From: UBA2336 sp964597075
Lineage (GTDB): Bacteria; Bacteroidota; Bacteroidia; Cytophagales; Cyclobacteriaceae
Assembly (NCBI GenBank): GCA_964597075.1
Contig: CAZQXC010000051.1
Coordinates: forward strand, 1-15,607
DNA length: 15,607 nucleotides
Reading direction: 5' to 3'
The first letter of the stretch is position 1; every line of letters begins with the position of its first letter. A program made the translations under genes and the position numbers. The notes beneath the pieces were generated by a model. It was not told where the DNA came from and ran no database searches. It was given only the letters and a program-made list of their open reading frames with translations. Below, one piece after another: positions 8,802 through 15,486 of this stretch.

Positions 8802-9338
8802 TTACGTTTTAATTGTTTCTTTAAGATTAGCGATGACCTGTTTGTGGTGATGCTCAACATGGTACGTGGTAAAGTATAACATTTCACGAAAGGTAAGCTT
8901 GCCCAACAACGGATGGGGGAGAAGTAATTTATCCAGTTGATCTTCTGTGTAATTTTCTGCCCTTTTAGTAAGGGAGAGCACAATGTGGTCCAACTTTCTT
9001 ATATACTGGTTTCGCTGGTTTGTTGAAACAGACGAAGGTATAAACCGACTTGGAGCTTTACCACCCAAGGCTAGTTTGGCCTGGTATTTTTCGACTAACG
9101 CATCATAGGATCTTGATGGCCGGTTGGCTTTCCCAAAGAGTAATTTCAACAAAAATCCAGGAAGGGAAAAAGCAAGATTAACCGGACTGATACTGCGAAT
9201 AATATGGTCGAGTTGCTGGCCTGCTGACCATTTACCTGAAGGTGAAAACGTAAAATCAGTATCTGATAAGCGCTGAAGTTCCTGGATAAAGATTTTATGT
9301 TTTTCGGTTAAGTGTTTAATGATTTGATTCTTGTCCAT
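8802..9338 (-). CDS. DinB/YfiT-superfamily putative metal-dependent protein
   Basis: This 178-residue protein of the DinB four-helix-bundle superfamily is of unknown substrate. The pattern KWSAGQQLDHII places H45 in the first metal-binding position, and TTYHVEHHHKQV (157-168) gives H160 and H164 as the HxxxH pair at the end of the last helix. All three expected metal ligands are present, so it is probably an active metal site rather than a structural relic. Superfamily members include thiol S-transferases (BstA) and the mycothiol-dependent maleylpyruvate isomerase, which acts on an aromatic ring-cleavage product. The gene sits between the dioxygenase (3-bp gap upstream) and kynureninase (15-bp gap downstream), so it is almost certainly cotranscribed with them. 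A role in handling a pathway intermediate is an inference; it could equally be a housekeeping protein caught in the operon. Confidence 0.78.
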   Translation of the reverse strand: MDKNQIIKHLTEKHKIFIQELQRLSDTDFTFSPSGKWSAGQQLDHIIRSISPVNLAFSLPGFLLKLLFGKANRPSRSYDALVEKYQAKLALGGKAPSRFIPSSVSTNQRNQYIRKLDHIVLSLTKRAENYTEDQLDKLLLPHPLLGKLTFREMLYFTTYHVEHHHKQVIANLKETIKT

Positions 9339-9341
9339 GGC

Positions 9342-9872
9342 TTACACAAACCGTGAATCAGCCTCCATTACAGCACCACATTTTTTGCAGGTTCGTAAAT
9401 CTTTTGATCCGTAAAACTCGCGGAAGCGGGGAAGAAAATCCTTCTCGATATTATCGAGATGAAATCTATACTCGTGCAATTGGTTGTTGCAGTTGTCGCA
9501 ATACCATTGAAGTCCATCCAGTATATTTTCCTCCGGACGTTTACATTCAATCACCAGACCGATGCTGTTTGCAGGTCGCTCGGGTCTATGGGGAACGTGT
9601 GCAGGCAGTAAAAACATATCCCCTTGTTTAACAGGTATATCTACCGGTTTGCCATCCTCCTGAATGCGCACGTTGATATCGCCCTCTAGTTGGTAGAATA
9701 ACTCTTCTGTCTCATTGAAGTGATAATCCTTTCTGGCGTTTGGGCCTCCAACGATCATCACGATATAATCACCGGCATCGGCATATAAATTCTTATTCCC
9801 CACAGGAGGTTTCAACAAATCCCTGTTTTCGGTAATCCACTGGTTCAGATTAAATGGTCTGCGTATAGCCAT
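9342..9872 (-). CDS. nbaC: 3-hydroxyanthranilate 3,4-dioxygenase
   Basis: This 176-residue cupin dioxygenase opens the ring of 3-hydroxyanthranilate with O2, giving ACMS, which either cyclises spontaneously to quinolinate or is decarboxylated for catabolism. The Fe(II) ligands are H51 and E57 (DYHFNETEELFYQLEG) and H95 (LLPAHVPHRPERP). R47 and R99 are placed as expected for substrate binding. The C-terminal part has two CxxC pairs (C125/C128 in WYCDNC and C162/C165 in RTCKKCG), the rubredoxin-like second iron site found in bacterial enzymes and absent from the vertebrate form. The start LKPPVGNKNLY region is standard for the family. As first gene of the leftward unit it faces the SDR gene across an 86-bp divergent promoter region. 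Confidence 0.97.
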   Translation of the reverse strand: MAIRRPFNLNQWITENRDLLKPPVGNKNLYADAGDYIVMIVGGPNARKDYHFNETEELFYQLEGDINVRIQEDGKPVDIPVKQGDMFLLPAHVPHRPERPANSIGLVIECKRPEENILDGLQWYCDNCNNQLHEYRFHLDNIEKDFLPRFREFYGSKDLRTCKKCGAVMEADSRFV

Positions 9873-9958
9873 ATTTTTAGTAATTAATCGGTGGTAAGTT
9901 GAAGAATTGCTAATTTAAGAACAATTCAAGGTAGTTTTATACTTCTTTATAGGGCAAT
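9873..9958. promoter_or_regulatory. Divergent promoter region of the kynurenine locus, with imperfect inverted repeat
   Basis: All seven genes of the locus appear to be read outward from this 86-bp spacer. Toward the right, TAGTTTTA (9932-9939) is a seven-of-eight match to the -7 consensus TAnnTTTG, with a TTG at 9907-9909. Between them lies an inverted repeat, GAATTG (9904-9909) and CAATTC (9922-9927), with a 12-bp spacer. The outer sequences TTGAA and TTCAA extend it with a 2-base offset. Such a site could bind a dimeric regulator serving both directions. Neither promoter nor operator can be proven from one sequence. Confidence 0.35.
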
Positions 9959-10744
9959 ATGAATATCGATTTAACCGGAAAACAGGCCGTAGTTTGCGGC
10001 AGTACACAGGGGATAGGAAAAGCTTCGGCTATTGAACTTGCTTCGCTGGGGGCATCTATAACCCTAATGGCACGCGATGAACAAAAATTGAAGGCCGTGC
10101 TTAAAGAACTTTCGGTGAATGCTGGCCAACAACATGATTATCTGATTGCTGATTTTTCAAAGGTTGAGGATGTTAAGCAGGCTATTTCAAAACACGTTCA
10201 ATCAAACAAGGTTCACATTCTTGTCAACAATACAGGCGGCCCTCCGGGTGGCCTGGCTATTGATGCTAATGCGGAGGAATTTTTAAATGCCTTCTCCGCG
10301 CACTTGCTCTGTAATCAGCTTTTGGTTCAGGCCGTTGTTCCCTCCATGAAGGCAGAGAAATTCGGAAGAATAATTAATATCATTTCAACCTCGGTTAAAA
10401 TTCCGTTGAAAGGCTTAGGGGTGTCTAATACCGTGCGTGGTGCAGTTGCCAGTTGGGCAAAAACATTATCGGTTGAATTAGCGCCTTTTGGAATAACCGT
10501 GAATAATGTTTTACCGGGCGCTACCATGACGGGTCGTTTGGAGGCGTTGGTCAAATCAAAAGCAAATAAATTGGGTAAGCCCTATAAGGAGGTGATGGAC
10601 GAGATGATTGCAGAAATCCCGGCCGGTCGTGTGGGTGACGCGCACGAAGTAGCGGCTGCCGTTGGTTTTCTGGCTTCCCCAGCGGCTGCTTACATTAATG
10701 GCATAAACCTGCCGGTGGATGGAGGTCGTACTGGCACCTTATAG
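9959..10744 (+). CDS. SDR-fold oxidoreductase-like protein with degenerate catalytic tetrad
   Basis: This 261-residue short-chain dehydrogenase/reductase-fold protein resembles FabG. The nucleotide motif is CGSTQGIG (13-20), with Cys in place of the usual first Thr. The NNAG motif is altered to NNTGGPPGG (90-98). S143 of the tetrad is kept (IISTS), but the alignment LGVSNTVRGAV puts S156 where the catalytic Tyr should be and R160 where the Lys should be. The C-terminal GFLASPAAAYINGINLPVDGG is standard for the family. This matches the 'BKR-like' SDR subgroup known to lack a perfect tetrad. Sequence annotation as 3-oxoacyl-ACP reductase would therefore be misleading. As the first gene of the rightward unit, ahead of the probable aminomuconate-semialdehyde dehydrogenase, it may have a pathway role; the substrate is unknown. 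Confidence 0.88.
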   Translation: MNIDLTGKQAVVCGSTQGIGKASAIELASLGASITLMARDEQKLKAVLKELSVNAGQQHDYLIADFSKVEDVKQAISKHVQSNKVHILVNNTGGPPGGLAIDANAEEFLNAFSAHLLCNQLLVQAVVPSMKAEKFGRIINIISTSVKIPLKGLGVSNTVRGAVASWAKTLSVELAPFGITVNNVLPGATMTGRLEALVKSKANKLGKPYKEVMDEMIAEIPAGRVGDAHEVAAAVGFLASPAAAYINGINLPVDGGRTGTL

Positions 10745-10762
10745 AAACACATCATTTCCTTG

Positions 10763-12838
10763 ATGATAAAGATTTGTACACTAACTGCATTTTATTTGAA
10801 GAGCGTCATAGCACTTGCGCAGTTAACCGTATTATTTCAGGAAGATTTTAAAGACAATCATTTGGGCTGGTATGAGGGGGTAGACGAAAACCACTCAGCC
10901 CAAATTAAGAACGGTCATTATAAAATTCAGACTCCTGAAAGCGGTTGGTTTACATACATTTATCCGAATGTTGACGACCAAAAGGATTTTTCCTTTGAAG
11001 CAAGCTTCACACAAACCGAGGGGAATGCCGATAGCGGCTTTGGATTTGTTTGGGGATACGATGGTGATGCCAGCATGAATGTATTTGTTATTTCATCTCG
11101 TGGGTACACAAAAGTCTGGACCTCCGATCAATCACGAAAAGAAGCTAAAGAATGGAAAAAAATTGACGGGATTAATCCTGTAGGTGTTTCAAATGCATTA
11201 AGGGTTGAGCAACACCAGAACCTGATGAAATTTTTTGTGAATGGCAATGAAGTTTTTTCGATGAAGGCACTGCCCTGGTTCAATAAAACTGTTGGCTTTA
11301 TTGCCTATACTCGAATGCATTTAGTGGTTGATAATTTCATTCTAAAAAGTGAAGTGAAAATTAACCTTCCAAATGATTTGCCAATGGGATTAGTCAAGGA
11401 GAATCTTGGTAACATGATCAATTCAACGTACGATGAAGTTACCCCCAAAATTTCGGTGGATGGAAAGACTATGTATTTTACCCGTAAATACAGTCCGGAA
11501 AATACAGGAGGGGTGAAGGATGCTTCCGACATCTGGTTTAGCACAACGACTGATGGTATCAACTGGACCGAAAGCAGGAATATTGGGCCTCCGATAAATA
11601 CCTCAGGCGTTAATAATATTGTTTCCATCGGGCAGGATAATAACAGTATCATCCTTGCTACGGCCAATGATTTTGAACTTTTTGAGCGAACTAACACCGG
11701 ATGGCTGAGTAAAGGCTTGCTTGGTGTTCATTATGAAAATGAGCACCAGTATTTTGAAGCGTCACAGTCACCGGATGGCCAAGCTATTTTCCTGACCGCT
11801 AAAAACAAAAATAATTTGTTCTACCATGAGCAGCGTGAGGAGAAAGATATTTTTGTTACATTCAAGCAAGCTGAAGGAAAATGGAGTTCGTTAATCAACC
11901 TTGGTCCGATTATAAATACAAACGGTAATGAAGCCTCACCTGTATTAGCGGCTGATGGTCGCACACTATACTTCGCCTCGGACGGACATCCGGGCTATGG
12001 CGGGCTGGATATTTTTATGAGTAAGCGAGTGGATGATTCATGGACGAATTGGACAATACCTGTAAACCTTGGTCCAGAGATTAACACGTATGGCTTTGAT
12101 GCCTATTGTACCGTGCCCGCGTCAGGTGACATAGCTTATTTATGCACGGCCGCTGACGGTTTTGGTAAGTCCGATATTGTGCAGATTAAGTTACCACCAT
12201 CATTACAACCGGATCCTGTTGTACTTATTTTTGGTAGCGTTCTCCATGCCAAAACAAAAGCTCCTTTACAGGCGCAAATCATTTTTGAAAATATCAGCAC
12301 CCGTAAGGAAGCAGGTGAAGCCATTTCAAATCCTGCTACCGGTGATTATCGCATTGTTTTATCGCGTGGTGCTAATTATGGATTGTATGCGCGGGCTCAA
12401 GGCTTCTTATCCGTGAATGAAAACATGGAATTAACCGGTATCAGCACCTATACCGAGTTGAGTAAGGATTTGTTTCTGGTTCCGATTGAAGTGGGCGAAG
12501 GCATTGCGCTGAACAATGTTTTTTTTGAACAGGGTAAACCCTTGCTGGCGCCAGAATCCTACGCGGAGTTAGACAGACTGGCCACTATTCTCAAGGAAAA
12601 CCCAACGGTAGAGATTGAGTTGAGTGGCCATACCGATAATGTGGGTAAGCAACGTGCATTAGTTCAGTTATCGCAGGCACGGGTAATGGCCGTCAAAGAT
12701 TATCTTGTCAAAAGTGGAGTAGCTACTTCACGAATTTCCGGTAAAGGTTATGGAGCATCAAATCCATTGGTAAGAAATGATTCGGATACTAATCGCAAAC
12801 TGAACCGAAGGGTAGAATTTAAGATTACGAAGAAGTAA
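10763..12838 (+). CDS. OmpA-family envelope protein with jelly-roll, PD40-like and carboxypeptidase-regulatory domains
   Basis: I start this 691-residue protein at the ATG at 10763 rather than the in-frame TTG at 10760. Residues 1-19 form a signal peptide (IALAQ end) without a lipobox. Residues about 20-200 look like a concanavalin-type jelly-roll (FQEDFKDNHLGWYEG, GFGFVWGYDGDASMNVFVIS, LVVDNFIL). Residues about 205-480 hold WD40-like PD40 repeats (PKISVDGKTMYFTRKY, PVLAADGRTLYFASDG), with a thrice-repeated GPxINT motif (near 276, 381 and 438). Residues about 485-575 are carboxypeptidase-regulatory-like. Residues about 585-691 are an OmpA peptidoglycan-binding domain (LSGHTDNVGK, LSQARVMAVKDYL), with D625 and R640 placed to bind diaminopimelate. 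It should sit in the periplasm, anchored on the wall. Gaps of 18 and 17 bp to its neighbours suggest cotranscription with metabolic genes, which is unexpected. Confidence 0.9.
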   Translation: MIKICTLTAFYLKSVIALAQLTVLFQEDFKDNHLGWYEGVDENHSAQIKNGHYKIQTPESGWFTYIYPNVDDQKDFSFEASFTQTEGNADSGFGFVWGYDGDASMNVFVISSRGYTKVWTSDQSRKEAKEWKKIDGINPVGVSNALRVEQHQNLMKFFVNGNEVFSMKALPWFNKTVGFIAYTRMHLVVDNFILKSEVKINLPNDLPMGLVKENLGNMINSTYDEVTPKISVDGKTMYFTRKYSPENTGGVKDASDIWFSTTTDGINWTESRNIGPPINTSGVNNIVSIGQDNNSIILATANDFELFERTNTGWLSKGLLGVHYENEHQYFEASQSPDGQAIFLTAKNKNNLFYHEQREEKDIFVTFKQAEGKWSSLINLGPIINTNGNEASPVLAADGRTLYFASDGHPGYGGLDIFMSKRVDDSWTNWTIPVNLGPEINTYGFDAYCTVPASGDIAYLCTAADGFGKSDIVQIKLPPSLQPDPVVLIFGSVLHAKTKAPLQAQIIFENISTRKEAGEAISNPATGDYRIVLSRGANYGLYARAQGFLSVNENMELTGISTYTELSKDLFLVPIEVGEGIALNNVFFEQGKPLLAPESYAELDRLATILKENPTVEIELSGHTDNVGKQRALVQLSQARVMAVKDYLVKSGVATSRISGKGYGASNPLVRNDSDTNRKLNRRVEFKITKK

Positions 12839-12855
12839 AACTGAAGAATCCAATT

Positions 12856-14298
12856 ATGCTGAAAATACTTAATTATATAAACGGAGAATTAATTGAGCCG
12901 AGAGCAGGCAACTATTTTGAAAATTACAATCCATCAGAAGGCAGGGCTTATAGTTTGGTGCCGGATTCAGACGCCTCTGATGTTCAACAAGCCGTTGATG
13001 CCGCAACGATTGCGTTCCCTGCCTGGTCAGCCCTGCCGGTTGAAAAGCGTTCAGCCATTTTGCAAAAAATTGCTGACCTGATCGATCGAGATTTGGATGA
13101 ACTGGCTTTGGCCGAAAGTGTTGATCAGGGTAAACCGGTTAAGCTGGCAAAAGTGGTAGACATACCTCGTGCTTCATCCAATATGCGGTTCTTTGCAACC
13201 GGTGCCATTCATTTTTCATCGGAAGCACACATTACCGGAGTGGAAGCTGTTAACTATACTATTCGAACACCGGTGGGTGTGGTGGGTTGTATTTCTCCCT
13301 GGAATCTTCCGCTTTATTTATTTACCTGGAAAATTGCACCTGCCTTGGCAGCCGGATGTACCGTAGTGGCCAAGCCATCGGAACTTACACCCATGACGGC
13401 CTTTTTACTTTCTAAACTTTGTATCGAGGCCGGATTGCCAAATGGTGTGTTGAATATTGTTCATGGCGTTGGGCCTAAAACCGGGCAGGCCATTGTTGAG
13501 CATCCGGAGATTACTGCCATTTCATTTACAGGCGGAACCGTAACTGGAAAAAAAATAGCCGCCACGGCCGCACCTATGTTTAAAAAACTTTCGCTCGAGC
13601 TAGGTGGGAAAAATCCGAATATCATTTTTGCCGATTGTGATTTCGAGCAGGCCGTGCATACTTCTATTCAATCTTCTTTTTCGAATCAAGGCGAAATCTG
13701 TTTGTGCGGTTCGCGCATTTTTGTGGAACGAAGTTTATACGACAGCTTTATTGAGGCCTTTGTATTACGTGTAAAAGCTTTAACGGTTGGCGATCCGCTG
13801 GAAGAAAAAACGAAAGTAGGCGCGTTGGTTTCGGAAGCCCATATGAACAAAGTGCTTTCGTATATCGAACTGGCCAAACAGGAAGGTGGAAAAATTCTTA
13901 CCGGTGGAGGACAACTAAAAATTGAGGGACGTTGTACAAACGGATACTTTGTTGAACCTACGGTGATTATAGGATTAGACCACACCTGCCGTACCAACCA
14001 GGAAGAAATCTTTGGCCCGGTGGTCACCATTATGCCATTCGATACAGAAGATCAGGTGATTGCCTATGCCAACAGCACAACATACGGGTTATCAGCAACC
14101 CTCTGGACCGAAAATTTAAAACGCGCGCATCGCGTTGCAGCACAATTGAAAAGCGGTATTATTTGGGTAAACTGCTGGTTGTTCCGTGATCTGCGCACAC
14201 CGTTTGGCGGCATGAAGCAAAGCGGTGTTGGAAGAGAGGGAGGATGGGAAGCCTTGCGCTTTTTTACCGAGGCGAAGAATGTGTGTGTTAAGTTATAA
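12856..14298 (+). CDS. Aldehyde dehydrogenase, probable 2-aminomuconate 6-semialdehyde dehydrogenase
   Basis: This 480-residue NAD-dependent aldehyde dehydrogenase resembles ALDH8A1 and the bacterial AmnC/NbaE group. The catalytic Cys is C282 in FSNQGEICLCGSR, and the general base is E248 in SLELGGKNPN. The oxyanion Asn is N150 in ISPWNLPLYLF, and the Rossmann glycines are in SFTGGTVTGKKIA (223-235). The NCWLFRDLRTPFGG segment (439-452) carries arginines of the kind that hold the substrate carboxylate in hydroxymuconic and aminomuconic semialdehyde dehydrogenases. The reaction would be oxidation of 2-aminomuconate 6-semialdehyde to 2-aminomuconate, downstream of 3-hydroxyanthranilate cleavage and decarboxylation. 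Sequence alone cannot separate this from 2-hydroxymuconic semialdehyde dehydrogenase; the kynurenine neighbours favour the amino substrate. It closes the rightward unit, and its last 11 bp overlap the convergent ATPase gene. Confidence 0.88.
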   Translation: MLKILNYINGELIEPRAGNYFENYNPSEGRAYSLVPDSDASDVQQAVDAATIAFPAWSALPVEKRSAILQKIADLIDRDLDELALAESVDQGKPVKLAKVVDIPRASSNMRFFATGAIHFSSEAHITGVEAVNYTIRTPVGVVGCISPWNLPLYLFTWKIAPALAAGCTVVAKPSELTPMTAFLLSKLCIEAGLPNGVLNIVHGVGPKTGQAIVEHPEITAISFTGGTVTGKKIAATAAPMFKKLSLELGGKNPNIIFADCDFEQAVHTSIQSSFSNQGEICLCGSRIFVERSLYDSFIEAFVLRVKALTVGDPLEEKTKVGALVSEAHMNKVLSYIELAKQEGGKILTGGGQLKIEGRCTNGYFVEPTVIIGLDHTCRTNQEEIFGPVVTIMPFDTEDQVIAYANSTTYGLSATLWTENLKRAHRVAAQLKSGIIWVNCWLFRDLRTPFGGMKQSGVGREGGWEALRFFTEAKNVCVKL

Positions 14299-15445
14299 GT
14301 GTTAGCTCTCTCCAGCTGACTATATCAAAGGCGCTTTTTTGACGATACGAATCATCTCCACCATAAATAAGTATTTTGTTTGATTGCGGATTGAGTTTAT
14401 TCCAAAATCGAAGCCCTTTAAAATATTCTGTATTCAGTGTTGCACCCGATTTAATTTCAATAGCAGTTGGGTTTTGACTAGTATCAATAATTAAATCGAG
14501 TTCATGGCCGCTAACATCCCGCCAATAAAATAGATTACTGCGTAATCCTTGGTTGAATCGAACTTTCAGTAATTCATTAATAATGAAGTTTTCAAATAAT
14601 GCGCCTCGCATGATATGATTGGATAGATCTTTTGCAGACTCCAGGGAGAGTAAATAACATGCCAGGCCAGTATCATAAAAGTACAGTTTGGGTGATTTAA
14701 TTATACGTTTAGAATAGTTTTTATAATAAGGTTGAAGCAGATGTACGATGTAGCTGGCTTGCATAACTGAAATCCACGACTGCGCGGTTTTATGATCAAT
14801 GCCACATTCAATGGCCAGGTTACTTAAGTTTACTTGTTGTCCAATTCGACTGGCACATAAAAACATAAAACGCTGAAATGTAGCGAGGTCTGAAATATTT
14901 TTTATCTGACGTACGTCACGTTCTATATAAGTACGCACATAAGCTGGGAACCAGAATTTTGCATCAACACCTTCATAGGCCACGGCAGGGTAACCCCCGC
15001 GAAGCAAAAGTTCGTTTATATTTTTTGGATAACTTTTAATACTACTTAGCTCCGGATAGCTAAAGGGTAATAAATCAAGGTAGCCGATTCTACCGGCTAG
15101 ACTTTGTGTAATTTTTTCCAGCATCAAAAAATTGTTGGAGCCCGAAAGAATGAACTTGCCTCGTTCATCGCTCTCATCAAGTATTTGTTGCAGGTAATTA
15201 AATAATTCTGGAACGCGTTGAACTTCATCAATTATAGCTCCGTTTGGGTAGTGATTAAGAAAGCCTTTTGGATCGTCCGTAGCACGTTGTTTTATTTCAG
15301 GGTTTTCTAATGATACATAGTGCTTATCAGGAAAGACAGTTCTGGAAAGGGTTGATTTGCCACTTTGGCGAGGCCCGACAATAGCTACTGCCCGAAACTG
15401 ATCGGCTAGAATTTTTAGTGTTGTTGATGCTATTCTTGGAATCAT
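14288..15445 (-). CDS. AAA-family ATPase with DUF4143 domain
   Basis: This 385-residue protein is of the widespread AAA/DUF4143 family. I start it at the ATG at 15445 (MIPRIASTTLK); the frame stays open to a TTG at 15481, but that would run through the palindrome. Walker A is GPRQSGKST (24-32), Walker B is AIIDEVQ (70-76), and a sensor-like ILSGS is at 99-103. The middle has the family segment AYVRTYIERDVRQI (168-181) and a winged-helix-like stretch. The C-terminal part shows GALFENFIINEL, then HELDLII and AIEIKSG (E315, D317, E330, K332), a pattern like PD-(D/E)xK nucleases. The family's function is not settled; members are often scattered and variable between strains. The gene is monocistronic, convergent with the dehydrogenase, and looks more AT-rich than its neighbours, so lateral acquisition is plausible. 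Confidence 0.92.
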   Translation of the reverse strand: MIPRIASTTLKILADQFRAVAIVGPRQSGKSTLSRTVFPDKHYVSLENPEIKQRATDDPKGFLNHYPNGAIIDEVQRVPELFNYLQQILDESDERGKFILSGSNNFLMLEKITQSLAGRIGYLDLLPFSYPELSSIKSYPKNINELLLRGGYPAVAYEGVDAKFWFPAYVRTYIERDVRQIKNISDLATFQRFMFLCASRIGQQVNLSNLAIECGIDHKTAQSWISVMQASYIVHLLQPYYKNYSKRIIKSPKLYFYDTGLACYLLSLESAKDLSNHIMRGALFENFIINELLKVRFNQGLRSNLFYWRDVSGHELDLIIDTSQNPTAIEIKSGATLNTEYFKGLRFWNKLNPQSNKILIYGGDDSYRQKSAFDIVSWRELTLIT

Positions 15446-15454
15446 GCAGTACAA

Positions 15455-15473
15455 TTGGGAATCAGATTCCCAA
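15455..15473. promoter_or_regulatory. 19-bp palindrome in front of the ATPase gene, candidate operator
   Basis: TTGGGAATC and GATTCCCAA form perfect 9-bp arms around a single central A, ending 10 bp before the ATPase ATG at 15445. It overlaps the position where transcription would start from the TAATTTTG box at 15479-15486. A symmetric site of this size and place suggests a dimeric repressor site, or a hairpin in the leader that masks translation. Its binding partner is not known. Confidence 0.55.
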
Positions 15474-15478
15474 AAATA

Positions 15479-15486
15479 CAAAATTA
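15479..15486 (-). promoter_or_regulatory. Candidate -7 promoter box for the ATPase gene
   Basis: On the minus strand this reads TAATTTTG, an exact match to the Bacteroidota TAnnTTTG consensus, 33 bp before the ATG. The same octamer lies at nearly the same distance before the TonB-receptor gene (369-376). No clear -33 TTG is visible at the usual spacing. Confidence 0.4.

Noticed and set aside
8783..8983. A small minus-strand frame overlapping the DinB-type gene and the kynureninase start.
   Set aside because: It lies in another frame of the DinB gene, whose His metal motif supports the long frame.
9959..10744. Annotation of the SDR as FabG, 3-oxoacyl-ACP reductase.
   Set aside because: The catalytic Tyr and Lys are replaced and no fatty-acid synthesis genes are near.
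10760..10762. TTG as start codon for the OmpA-family protein.
   Set aside because: The ATG immediately after it gives the same signal peptide and is the more likely start.
10763..12838. The OmpA/PD40 protein as the type IX secretion component PorE.
   Set aside because: It has no lipobox or N-terminal TPR and carries a jelly-roll instead; no other secretion genes are nearby.
15446..15481. A 12-codon N-terminal extension of the DUF4143 ATPase from a TTG.
   Set aside because: It would translate the palindrome and predicted transcription start; the protein from MIPR onward matches the usual family N-terminus, a short lead before Walker A.
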